Below, piece after piece: positions 36,559 through 47,425 of a DNA stretch of 64,000 nucleotides (within the stretch, counting starts at the first letter, position 1; each line of letters starts with the position of its first letter). The stretch is from Metarhizium brunneum. Lineage: Eukaryota > Ascomycota > Sordariomycetes > Hypocreales > Clavicipitaceae. The position numbers and the translations under genes are program-made. The notes under the pieces were generated by a model, which saw nothing but the letters and a program-made list of their open reading frames with translations, had not been told where the DNA came from and did not search any database. The stretch spans positions 3,286,001-3,350,000 of the forward strand of contig NC_089427.1 in assembly GCF_013426205.1 (NCBI RefSeq), in the 5' to 3' direction.

Positions 36559-38824
36559 TCATTGCCGCGAATCGATCGTCCCTTCTGGTGGGTTGTTAAA
36601 GTCAAATGGCTCGAAATCAAATCCACTGCCGTCCTGGACCTGAAGCTGAGCACTCAGAAACTCATCGGTGATCAATGTGCCGAGTTCGTCGTCAAAACTA
36701 GTCAGCGGCCCCGTCGTGGCGTCAGCACCGCCAAGCTCAAGCCCATTCATCAAGTCCGGCGCATTGAGAGGTACGTCTGGAGGCAGAGTTGTCTCGCGGC
36801 ACTGCCTTGCGACACTTACGCAATCGCGAATCTCCTTGACACATGGCAGGCTGTTTTGTATTTCGTCCATGGCTTCCGTCAGCAGAGACAGCGACCGTTC
36901 GATCTCGGGGTCCTCCCACGATGATTTCTGGAAGAACCGCTTCATCATGACGGCCCCCGTGGCCGTGGAAAGCGTTTGTGCAAAATCCAGTGGGAGGGAT
37001 CTGTACCGATAATAGCGAGAGTAACTTCGCATGAGGCGCAAGATGGCCTGCAGTGACTCGTAACATATTTCAACATCTTCACTTTCTGAGATCCCAGGCT
37101 TTTCAAACATATTCGACGGTGGGCGATGGAGGATGATCATGACGGTGTGAAATAACATGCTGTCAAGTCCGTCAGGCTGCTTGCCGAGAATCCTCTACGC
37201 GGAGGGAGGCGGCTTTAGACTTACTGCAGGTGAAGTACAGGCGATGGCACCTGTCCTACTGTCCATTGATTCCAGTGCAGCGTTCCTGGCAGGCTCGCAA
37301 GCCATTTTGTCAGCGAAACGTGAATCTTGCGCGACTTGGCCGCTGCAATGGCTGGGTCAACATCCCCTCGCCGGTTTTCAAAGAGATCCGCAATCATGAC
37401 GTGAATGATCTTGCAGAGCTCTGCTTGGTATATAAAGGAACCAACCAGCGCCACGCCGTTCTCGTACTCTGGTACCGTGGCACCCCTGCAGATATACGTT
37501 TCCAACAAGTTTTGCCAGTCGTGAGGATATTGTAGTCTGATGGTGTTTCGCACATCCGACTCGCTGGGGTATAGAGCTGGAGGTCGCCCGAAGTACAGGC
37601 TTAGCTGTTTGTCGGCTATAAAAATTCCCCAGTAGACCCTACGGAGGATCTCCCGATCGCGGAAGGAGCTCGTGGATGCATCCCAGTTACTCGGGTCGAG
37701 GTGCAACCCCATTTCGTGAGCCAGTCGAAAAGCCATGCCACAAAAGAGCCATCCTTTAGATGTCTGCCCTACAGCGATTTCTCGGTGCCCTAGAAGAATC
37801 AGGGCCTGGAGTGTGGTCAGGTCGGGCTTGTCCAGTGTTGCAAAGAGCAGTGCTTGCGCCTGGCCAGAAAACACGTCGGATAATTTGAAGAAGTCGTCGT
37901 ACAGGAGGGCCGAGAGCGAACACATGGAGTAGAGCAGCAGGTCGGAATAATATCTCCCAGAGCCCACGTCGTAGTCTCTGAGGAAGTATTCCCGGTAAAC
38001 CACCATATTATACTGATACTGCTCCGTGAAGAAGGCAGCCATCAGGGTTTGAGAAGTTTGGTCATGAGGCGCATATTGAAAGCAGCCACTGCCACTGGAA
38101 CTTGACTCCTCGAGTGCAAGATCCGTCATTTCCAGCATCGAGTTGACTTGGCAATCAGCCTGCACCATTGTGCCATCGCTGTTGGCTGACGTACGAGGGG
38201 TCGTCTGAGTCTCGTCCCTGGAGAAGTGAATTTGAAACGAACTGGTTCCGCCAAAGAATTGTGTCGCGTTACCATCTCGCGGCCGTCTCAATTGTCCAGC
38301 GCGCAGCCGAGCAACCGCAACGCCATGGTCTCCAGTCGGGTTTGGCTGAGGCTTTTTGTCAAGCGGTGCGCCGTCCTCGGGCGCCGAGCTCAGAGACAAC
38401 TCTAGAAGAATCTCATCTCTTTCCGTGCTATCTGCAATGGCCAGCTTGCGAATCACTTGCTCCAGTGCACTAATTTGCCCTTCTAGAGCCTGGACGTAGC
38501 TTTTAGATACTGGTCTGAATCACGGTAAGCAAAATGCACAAAAGGGCGGTGACTCGTAAAAATATCCCACCTCTGCTTCTCGCCAGTTCCCTGCAGAACA
38601 CATTCTGTTCCTGCTTTGATACATCTTGAACAGGGGCGCTTGCGGTCACATTTGATCTGCACGCTCTCGTCAGCTTTCGGATCATATTCCGGGTGCCGTT
38701 CTGCCAACCTTGCGACGGCGACATCGCTCACACCTAACGCAGGTGGTTAATTTGTGAGTAGACAAGGGCCATCGTGAAACGCTTACGATGTCTTGATTGA
38801 TTCCCCTATAGGTGTTGCCTCCAT
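36559..38824 (-). CDS. Zn(II)2Cys6 transcription factor with Fungal_trans domain, 679 aa, five exons
   Basis: Exons 38824-38787, 38733-38709, 38656-38571, 38514-37225 and 37159-36559 total 2040 nt in one frame. The zinc cluster (Cys14, 17, 24, 30, 33, 40; spacing 2-6-5-2-6) is split over three exons, and exon 2 is only 25 nt (it encodes CERCRRRK). A short coiled-coil-like linker follows (SYVQALEGQISALEQVIRKL). The central PF04082-type domain covers about 140-420 and includes SDLLLYSMCSLSALL, KGWLFCGMAFRLAHEMGLHL and LRRVYWGIFIADKQLSLYFGRPPAL. The C-terminus is acidic and could activate transcription. It is a nuclear DNA-binding regulator of unknown target. A DUF1445 enzyme gene lies 0.5 kb upstream on the same strand; a regulatory link is only a guess. 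Confidence 0.9.
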
Positions 38825-39350
38825 CACGTCCAATCTTCAACCCGGACCAATTGACAGTATCCAGGGGTCGAGCCTATCCGTTGCTTGCTCACACTGAGGG
38901 AAGGAGCGAGTCACCCTACAGTCGTAACTTGAATCCACCACCCAGCCTGGTCGAGAGTCGCGCGTGTGCTTCATCCAGTCACGACAATCTACAGCCCATC
39001 AGATTAAACCCGCGGACGCAGAATCAAGTATGTCGCGCTGCATGAAGTCGCTGTGTTGGTGCGTGTCGGCGGCAGCTCCTGGTGGAAACTCAGATCAACG
39101 ACAACAAATTAGGTACCGACACCGGCATGACCGGGCCTCCCTCGGAGTCCCTCCGCATTTCATCCGGCAGACTCACTACAACGCCATTTTACCTATTGCC
39201 ACAAGCACGAGAGCCCACGGCGTGCTAGGCGACACAGAGATGGTATTTCAAGTCGACGACAGAATTAGACCCTACATTTTCGGTACCACACACGCTGCTG
39301 GCCCATGCATCCGCTTCCCGGGCGGCATCACCTTATCACCACCAGCAACC
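38825..39350. promoter_or_regulatory. Intergenic region upstream of Zn2Cys6 gene
   Basis: About 0.5 kb between the regulator's ATG and the stop of the DUF1445 gene on the same strand. It should hold the regulator's promoter and the enzyme gene's 3' end. A long plus-strand frame crossing it is antisense to the DUF1445 gene. Confidence 0.4.
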
Positions 39351-40226
39351 TCACAAAACACCAACAATATCCTCGTCCCTCAGGTCCAAAACCAACATAT
39401 GCCCCGGCGCGTGCCCCAAAACCACACCCTCCAGCCCCGCCGTCACAACCGCCTCCAGCGGCGAGACACCGCAGCCCCAAAACACCGGAACCTCGCCCTC
39501 GCCATCGCCGCCGCCCCTCAAGACCGGCGCATCCCCCCATTCCGGCTCCCCGATATCCCCGATGCCCAACCTCGCAACCGCGTCCCACCCCCAATCAAGC
39601 GGCTCCCCGTGCGTGATCCCAAACCTCCCCGTCAGCTCCCTCACCCTCCCTACATCGCTCACCTTGTACATCCTCATCGAAACAACGTACGTGCCCCCCA
39701 CAAACACACCCGCCGGACACAACGGCACCGTGGTCCTGTACATGGCCACATTCCTGCCCAGCAGTACATGCTGGGGCGGCAGCCCGGCCCTGATCAGTTC
39801 GCTCTCGAAACTATACGAACAGCCAATGAGGAAAGCAACGTGGTCGTCTGTCCAGTAGTCCTTGACGTCTGTGACATGGGACGCGACGAGCTCGGAGTCC
39901 TTGTAGACCATGTAGCGTGGGATGTCTGTTCGTAGATCGCACCCTGTCGAGACCATGTCTTTGTCTTCAAGGCCCCTGATGCATGATTTGATGGAGGAGA
40001 AGGAGCCTGTGGTCGTGGACTCTGCGATCAGAGGGCAAGGGACTGGGTTTCGTCCACACAGCGCGCGGAAATCATTGGCGTAGCGAGATGGTAGAACAAT
40101 CATGTTTGATTGAATGTATCCCCGCGATATCCCCGCTGTTGGACCTGTGTGCTCGTTTTCCCGTGCCGCTAGACGAGCATCTAAACCGGTGAATAATTCT
40201 GAGCCTAGCATCTTGAGAATGGCCAT
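39351..40226 (-). CDS. D-glutamate cyclase-like protein (DUF1445 / UPF0317), 291 aa
   Basis: Single exon from the ATG at 40226. The family hallmarks are in order: HTGPTAGISRGYIQSNMIVL near residue 26, RNPVPCPLI near 60, DLRTDIPRYMVYKD near 97, the FLIGCSYSFESELI motif near 132, TYVVSMRMYKVSD near 180, THGEPLDWG near 207, and FWGCGVSPLEAV plus GHAPGHMLVLDLRDED at the end. These define PF07286, whose characterised members turn D-glutamate into 5-oxo-D-proline; older annotation is putative hydro-lyase. The usual family length is about 260-300 aa, so this looks complete, though the first 20 residues are weakly conserved and an upstream exon cannot be excluded. The 3' half is extremely GC-rich, so the opposite strand is also open. 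The role would be D-amino-acid clearance. Confidence 0.9.
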   Translation of the reverse strand: MAILKMLGSELFTGLDARLAARENEHTGPTAGISRGYIQSNMIVLPSRYANDFRALCGRNPVPCPLIAESTTTGSFSSIKSCIRGLEDKDMVSTGCDLRTDIPRYMVYKDSELVASHVTDVKDYWTDDHVAFLIGCSYSFESELIRAGLPPQHVLLGRNVAMYRTTVPLCPAGVFVGGTYVVSMRMYKVSDVGRVRELTGRFGITHGEPLDWGWDAVARLGIGDIGEPEWGDAPVLRGGGDGEGEVPVFWGCGVSPLEAVVTAGLEGVVLGHAPGHMLVLDLRDEDIVGVL

Positions 40227-40690
40227 GTTGGCAGCTCAAGCTGAACACAGGGAAACTGTTTTATTCCAAACAAGTATTTCTCCGATGCCACTTTTTTATT
40301 GTATTTATATTGCGAAAAACCAAGTTGTGCTTTGGCAATGTTCAATCATCGACGCCGAGTGGCTTATGCTGCAGCGGACTTCCGCTTCCGCTCCCCACCG
40401 CACATGCCGTCGACGCTACACTAGTCTCCCAGGCCCTCGTCAAAGGTACATATGGAATAGTATAAAAGCCGCCTGGGAAGCTAAGGCAATAATAAAATTG
40501 GGTATTGGTATCGACCTTGAGGAGCTACTTATACAACGCCCAGCCAGATGCTTTTGACCACCCCCTACTTCCCAACAAGCCAACAAGTGCTGTCCCATAG
40601 ACTGAATAACACTGGAAACCTAACCCAAGTATAAGGCTCATTCATTCAAGACCCCCAAAACGGACTTCTATTAGTAATCAAACGTCATTA
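40227..40690. promoter_or_regulatory. Promoter region of the DUF1445 gene
   Basis: A 464-bp spacer. On the minus strand an ATATAAAT-like TATA element lies at 40310-40303, about 80 bases before the ATG. The rest is the 3' flank of the 976-aa protein gene. Confidence 0.35.
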
Positions 40691-43677
40691 TTATTCACTC
40701 CATCGCGATGATCGATCCAAAGTGCGTCTCACATAAGATCGCAATGCTCGTCTGGCATCTATGGCCCAGCGCTTGACACGGTCCGTCACCCAGTCGGACT
40801 TGATATTGCTATTGGGTGGTTGTGTGCGATTATCAATAGTATTGAGATTGGTCTCGGAACCTTTCAGTGTCATATTGACTGAAATGTGACTGTCACTCTG
40901 CTCCAACTCCGGAATCTTCTTGCATTTTTTAGGAGGTTTAGCTGTAAATGACTCAGCAATGCGTAATCGAAACATGGACATCTTTTTGCGCAAGCCATTC
41001 TCCTGCACAGGACTCCTGCCCGAACTGCAGCTTGGTCTCTGAACGAGGGTGTCTTTGTTTGAAGAAGATAGAGACCCTTTCTTGTCTGTATTGTCCTCTG
41101 ATGAGGGCGGGTAGGGTATACTGAAGGGATCAGATGGCTGGGGCGACTTGTATCCTGTGCTGCTTTGGCTATGCCGAGTCTCGAACGTAGACTGAACACA
41201 CCCCTCAGACTGAGCATTGCCTCGGGCATTGTCTTCATTTGCAAAGCGCTGCCCAGCTTTCGTTCCGCTGCTCGAGTACAAGGCCAAATCCGCCAACGAA
41301 TTGCACTGCTTTAACCGATTGACCCTCGTGAAAGGTTCACCTGTGGCTTGCCGGCCTTGGCCAAGTTGGCTTCGTGAAAGCTTGAGTTTTAGTTTCGGCT
41401 TTGCTTGTGCAGTTGATTGTTGTGACACCCCCTGCATGTCTCCTTTGATATGGGCACAATTGATGTTGCCCATGCCACTAACCGGAGAATATGATGGCTT
41501 GATTCGAACTTTGAACTTGGAGGGACTGCTATGCTTGCCTGATTGTGGTGGTTGTTTCAACCCAGTTGGTACTGGCTCGGCTAAGTGGATTTCATCGTCC
41601 TCTCGAACCATGTCATGTAGCCTAGAACAGTCACATAGCGGTTGTTCATCTAGCTGGCCATCCCATTTCCGTAAAGGGTGCTGATTATGACTTCCCTCGC
41701 TTGGCATTCCTGGGGGCAATGGTGGAAGAGCTTTCATCAGCTGCGGGATACTGTTTTTTACCTTGAGTCCACGAGCAGGAGAGATTGGCTCTGGCGATAG
41801 GATGTCCAGTTCTTGCTCATGCACAGGCCCATCTTCGATATGCCCAGATTTATCATTCAACTCGGCAGTATTGATTCTCACAGCTGCTACATTGCGACGA
41901 TGTCTCTGGTTGCCGAGTTTGTGATTTGAAGATGCAACACTGTCAGTATCACTCTCATCTGAAAGTTTCTGGGCAGAAATGTCCGCCGTTTTGAAGCACG
42001 GAGATTTGCCCAGCAAGTCAAATGAAGAGAATATGGACGCAAAATCAGGCAAGGTTGGATCAAGGGCACATCGTGCAACGCGTGATCCCTGTTGAGTACC
42101 TAGTGTATTTGGATGGCATTCAGAGTTTGGCTTGGCTTCCACCGCTCTCAAAGACTGGCCCGATTTGGAAAGTCTTGCCATATTGACGCTCATGTTGTGC
42201 TCATCGCTTTGAAGCAGGCTTTCAGCACTCTTTGATGCTTCAGGGTCTGCAGGCGCAGACTGAGATAATCGCCTGGCAGCGATGAGATTACTGAGGTCGG
42301 TGTCGTCGGCGTCACTAGATCTTGTCGTTTCTTCTTCCAGCTTTGGGCCTGACTTTAGCTCCTCTTGATTCCCTGTGCTGTACTCCAGACTTGAGCGGGA
42401 ATGGGGAGTAAGGGTGTCGACGGCGGCATCTTGGTGATCAGGTCCGTCAGGCTTTGGTTTCACTGCAAACTCATCATAATTCCGACCCCCGCCATCCTGA
42501 ATGTGGGGAGATTCAATCGAAATTTGGCTCTTGATGTCATGGTGAGATGCAGTCGGTCTATCAAAGTCCTCGCTGTAGTCATAGTAGAACGAACCGGCCA
42601 ACTGTGGTGGCTGTCTTGAGCCCTTTGCAGTGCTAGGTCTCCGATACATGTCAACAATAGATGTTAGACTAGGGGATCTTCCGCACCGATCAACAGGCAT
42701 TCTCGCATGCCTCTCAAATCGTCCATATCTGCTTGCGCCAGATTGCGAGGAGCCGGGGGTTCGAGCCCTGTGAGACACGGGTCCCGAGTAGTACGGCCCC
42801 GGGGATGCTCTTGAGGGCAACGATGCCGTGGATCGATTGAAGTCCGGCCGAAGAGACAGAGGAGGTGGCCTTCGAGCCCAGTTGTTATATGTTGACTTGT
42901 AAGACCCATGAACGGTTCTCTGTAGGCATCATTAGTTTCCATCCCCCGTTTCGTGCCAAGATAGGTCAGCTGTACCTGTGAAACACGATCAAGTTCAATC
43001 ATTCGACTGTAATCAATACACCCGTTTTCTGCTAATGCAGGAGACGCAGGTCGCACCCCTGGCCTCTTGAGCCGTGTTGGATATGGAAATGGTGAACGTG
43101 GCCGTTGCAGTCCACTTCGGCTGGATTGACTCTGCAAAGTCCCCGAAGATTTCTGGGATGGAAGCTGACGAGAGCTATTCGTTGTGATGGAGTAAGATCG
43201 ATGACTGATGTCATCAAACATTGGAGAACCTGGCGTCATGTAGAATGCTTGATTGTCATACCCATAGAGCGAAATGATCTCAGATGTGGTGTCTCTATAA
43301 GAGCGAAAATGTCTGTGGTCATCGGCGTAGTAGAAGTTCTCACCCTTTCTGGGTGTGTACTTGGGAGGAGTTATCCCCTCAAGCATGTCTGGCCTTGCCC
43401 TGGGATGCTGATGATAAGCTGCAGGAGTCACCGATGGTTGAATGGAGAAGACGCTAATATCTCCCGTTTCGGTGGTTGTCTTCAACATGCTTGTGAGCGG
43501 CCCCGGGGACGGGGGCAATATCGAATTAAGACTGGCATTCCGTAGTGCACGTCTTTGATGAGGTTTTTGTCCCCTTGGAACGCTTGTCGATGGGGGAAGA
43601 TGGGAACCGTAGGAAGTGTAAGTGCTATGAAGTGAGCCGTTGCTGGCGGTCTTAAAACGAGACTTGGAAACATCCAT
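40691..43677 (-). CDS. Unrecognised 976-aa Ser/Pro-rich protein with basic amphipathic C-terminus
   Basis: Exons 43677-42976 and 42919-40691, both phase 0, give 976 aa. The 56-nt intron runs GTACAG..CTACAG. I recognise no catalytic or binding domain. The sequence is low-complexity and probably disordered, rich in Ser, Pro, Arg and Gln. Short tyrosine- or aromatic-rich patches occur (NFYYADDHRHFRSYRD near 110, SFYYDYSEDFDRP near 330). The only clearly ordered stretch is the last 35 residues, WVTDRVKRWAIDARRALRSYVRRTLDR-like, which can form a basic amphipathic helix. The neighbouring 132-aa protein, transcribed away from it, ends with a similar motif. A scaffold or membrane-associated role is conceivable but unproven. 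Confidence 0.8.
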
Positions 43678-46666
43678 GGTAATTTCATGTAAGGCCGCGG
43701 CCTGCTAATACATAGAACTGGGCGAAGATATAACGATAGACTGAAATGAATACGGCAATGAGACAAATCTGAACAAAAAGGAGATGATTGGGGCCACGGC
43801 AAGATGTGAATTGGTTGGCAGTTTCGAGGACCAAATACTGGCTTGCAGTGAGACGTCACAGTTGGATGTTGGTAGACATGGTCGTCCAAAAAACGTGGTA
43901 ATGGGAGAATGAAAGACAAATGGAGACGAAGTTGCTACGGGCTTGATGTAGAGGCAGCCCGAATCTTAGCTCGTTAAACCGAGCAGCTGTGACAAGAGAT
44001 GAGCGAAGCGAGAAGTCGCTACACATCGTCAACCTCGCATGATATCATCGAGTCGGCAACAGCGCGTGGCGGGCGTTGGCAGTGCTTGGTGGCCATGCAT
44101 TCACAAGACCGATACCCTTCCTGCTTTGACAGGGTTGCCATACCGACGGCATGATGAAGAGATGGCAGAAATCTCGATCGGTCGTCCGGGACATGGTTTC
44201 TCGGGCGATGTGAACCGAGTCGCTTTTTCTGAAGAATTTACGCCTCACTTGCAGGAGCATTCAGGGCGAAGTCTGTACGGAGCAGGCTTGAGGTTAGCCA
44301 AGGAAGGAGCTCCAGGCAGGAAGTTGAGGAAGGAGGTCCATATGTGCACGCCTATCTACCGCCTGCTTCATCTGCGGTCGAAGTTGGCAGGAGCGACACC
44401 GAACCCTGACAGCTGCGTCTCGATAATATCTGCATCTACTCGTGAACATTGAACAGTTGAGGCTCAAATGTTTCGTCATCAGTCCGCTTCTGGCGGTCGT
44501 AGGTGCATCCATTCGCTCTTCCTTGGACGGTACGGAAAGGTATGTGCTAACATCTCAGGGCGCAGAAAGCTACACGGCGCGATGGGTAGATACAGTACTG
44601 TGATGGCGAAATACCCACCTTCTGGTTGAGCCGTACGGACCGACTTTCGAACGAATCCCAGAGTTGTCGCAGCGAGCTCTATTTCTGGGCCCGATCACAA
44701 TCGGAGCATGCCTTGATGTCTCTCGCAGATGCAATCAACCATTGCTCACCGGTGCTCTATGCATCGTGGACGAAGCGAGCGCCTAACTGATTCAAATTAC
44801 GAATTAGGCCCTTGCCGAGGTCATCTGACACAAGACAGGGAGGTGGTCGAGACAACAGCAATTTTCCATGCCCCCAGCGTGACAGCAAGGCCCCCCCCCG
44901 TGATATTGTTTTCTTGCACAGGGCCGGAATGCAGCATTCCTTTTCGTCTTTGGACAATGAAAATGGCAGCCTGTGCTGTGCTGTATGTACGCCATTCTCT
45001 GCTACTCAGAGTGTAAGGCCTGGGTCTCACTATAGCGACCAGCACCCACAACACTCCGCACGTCGTACTCCGTACGTACAAAGAGATGCATCAAGAATGC
45101 TCCATAATGCTGACTCAAAGCAGAACCTACCAGTCATGCCACGCATTCGCAAGTGAGTGGGCGAAACAAACTCCAACTACCGAACACTGGTCTGTGCTTC
45201 GCCTCTCACAAACCGGACAAGGGACATGCCAACGGGCATCTGGGCACTGGGGCTTTAACACATGGATTTGAGCGTCCTGACTAGCTCACGTGCTGTTCTG
45301 CTCAAGGCAGAAAGAAATACTACCCAAAACAGACGGATAGAAATTGACATGTCTCATGCTCATGTTTGTTGTCTTGAGGCAAAGAAAAAAACATTTTCCC
45401 TTAGTTTAATTACACCCCATGATTTGCCCTGCTGGTCTCCGGCCGCATCCGCTTTCAACTCGTCCTAGCCTAGTGTACATACATAAGTAGTAGTAATAAT
45501 ACCTGACATATGCCATTAATCTGTACGGTACTACAGTGTAGTACTTCCTGTCGAATACTTCGTACAATAAACTAGTACTACTAACCTTGGCCCACACGAT
45601 GGGATGGAGACTGGCGAAACATGTATTCTACTATTGTTCCGATGCATCCCTGTCCATGACTAGAGTGATCTTCCTGCCGGCCGGCCAGTCGGACGAGTTC
45701 ATGTCCTCGGGGCATATGTACATACATGTGCCTCTCTCTTTCAACCTCCTGGATGCCAGCCAGTTCGATTCATGTCTAGTCTGGATGCACTTAATTATTG
45801 TCCCTCTCCTTTCCTTTCATAGGGCCAGAATGTGGCCGGCTTCTGGGGGGGTTGGCGTGCCTCTCAATAGGCATCGCTCGTTGCTCATTTGTGCGTTGGT
45901 TTTTTCTGAACTCATTGTCCCTCCCCTCTCAAGTTGACGGAGACATGGTGGTTGAACTCTAGCGCCTCAAGGGGAGATCCAACAAAGCCGGGCCTGCGTT
46001 TGGCTGCTCGGAGGTTCGCAGATCCACCTCGTCCTAGCCGCCCACATGTTGAAGAAGCTTGGTGCCTTTCTAGCCTTTTAGTCAGGGGAATGTGGTGGGT
46101 CCTCGGCACAATGGTAGGCATTTCGGCTGTCCTTGGGGACCAGTGGACACAGCAGGGTCCTGTCTGGTTGCTTGTCAACCCCTCTTGTGGCCCCCACGGC
46201 CCCCGTCACCCCGTCACCCTGGCCCCCTGTCCCCCTGTCAGTCAATCCCTACCCAAATTCAATGTTTGGTCACTTCACCTTCTCCTGCTCCATTAAGCAC
46301 CGAGTCGACCAGTGATATGGACATGGCATGTGCCTGTAAGCCGCTCTTGGTTTGGTGTGCATCTTCTCCTCTATTTCCCCTGCTTCTCGACGGCTTTCCC
46401 CCGCTGTTCTTTGACTCGAGCCCTCGATTGTGGTAACCGACAGCCATTGTACTATTATTCCAATATTGCCTTGCCGTCTTCCTCCATTCCTCCATCCGTC
46501 TTCTCTCTTGCTTAAACCTCTCGCCACATTCATTCTACACTTGTTTCTCTCGGGTAACATATCCTGAGTCCTGACCATCGTACGCCTTGCGCATTACTTG
46601 CCAAGCTCGAATCTTTCTACCCAGACACAATCATCTCCACTTCAAGCCAGAGTGCGAATAAGACCA
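43678..46666. promoter_or_regulatory. Divergent 3-kb intergenic region
   Basis: It separates the 976-aa gene (-) and the 132-aa gene (+), so both promoters lie here. No supported gene is inside. One TACTCCGTA site lies at 45066 and GTACATAC runs lie near 45475 and 45720. The last 250 bases are pyrimidine-rich leader for the 132-aa gene. Confidence 0.5.
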
Positions 46667-47065
46667 ATGGCATCCAAACCCGAGTTACGCCTCACCACAA
46701 CCATGCCGGCAGCCAACTCCGATCTCGAGGCCAAGCAACCCCGGAGCGCACTGCGCAGCCCTCGCTTCCGCGAAGATTTCGATGCGCCCTTCTCAGAGGC
46801 CCTCCTAAACGCATCAACAATGACACTCGCCACCGAGAGCGACAAGTCGCCGCTCTCTCAGCACCCCAGCGACATCTCAATCACTAAGCCGGCTCACTCG
46901 CCCCGCCCCACGCAATCACGCGAAGATAGCTGGTCATCCACAAACTCTAGCCGAAGCGCGAGCAGCTCGAGCTCCGGCGTGAATGACAGGTTAAGAGAAT
47001 GGGCTCGGAAGTCGTTCTTGGGGCTGAGGCGCTCGGACGACGGGGAATCCTCGCGGCCATCATGA
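46667..47065 (+). CDS. Small Ser-rich protein with amphipathic C-terminal helix, 132 aa
   Basis: The first ATG in frame is at 46667, and the stop lies 132 codons later. The upstream open extension has no ATG. The protein is hydrophilic and rich in Ser (a run of SASSSSS near the end), with a short conserved-looking core (PRSALRSPRFREDFDAPFSEALLNAS). The final helix is VNDRLREWARKSFLGLRR, followed by a polar tail. No known domain is seen. The organised ends, long pyrimidine-rich leader and normal codon use support a real gene. The C-terminal helix resembles that of the divergent neighbour. Confidence 0.72.
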   Translation: MASKPELRLTTTMPAANSDLEAKQPRSALRSPRFREDFDAPFSEALLNASTMTLATESDKSPLSQHPSDISITKPAHSPRPTQSREDSWSSTNSSRSASSSSSGVNDRLREWARKSFLGLRRSDDGESSRPS

Positions 47066-47425
47066 TCTGTTACAAATGCAAAGTAAAAAAAAAGACAACA
47101 CCAAAAAGCAACGACACCGCAGCTATGCTTTTATCCCGAAAGAGATTCATGACGAATTATGAGCGCTACGCCCACGACTATTCATGTCTTTAGAATATGT
47201 GACCCTCCTCGAGGCAGTTCGCAACTAAAGAGAGAAAAAAGGCAGGGAGGACATCTATGACTGACACAGCCATGTTCCCCCCTTTACTAAAAGGTGTTTT
47301 GATGGACGATTTACCATGTATATAATTTTATATACCTATCTACTACGGCGACACAGCCGCTTTTTTAATGATGCACAGTATTTGTTCCATGTCGGGCCAA
47401 GTTAAATAATAATACGTACTCGTGG
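47066..47425. terminator. Convergent 3' spacer
   Basis: 360 AT-rich bases between the 3' ends of the 132-aa gene and MON1, with ATATAATTTTATATAC-like sequence near 47320 that suits polyadenylation. Nothing else is seen. Confidence 0.4.

Noticed and set aside
38964..39935. 323-codon open frame on the plus strand
   Set aside because: It is antisense to the DUF1445 gene, whose conserved motifs are clear. The plus reading is rich in His, Pro and Arg, and is open only because the region is GC-rich.
44039..44452. 137-codon frame between the 976-aa and 132-aa genes
   Set aside because: Composition and codon use look random; no domain and no support from splice signals.
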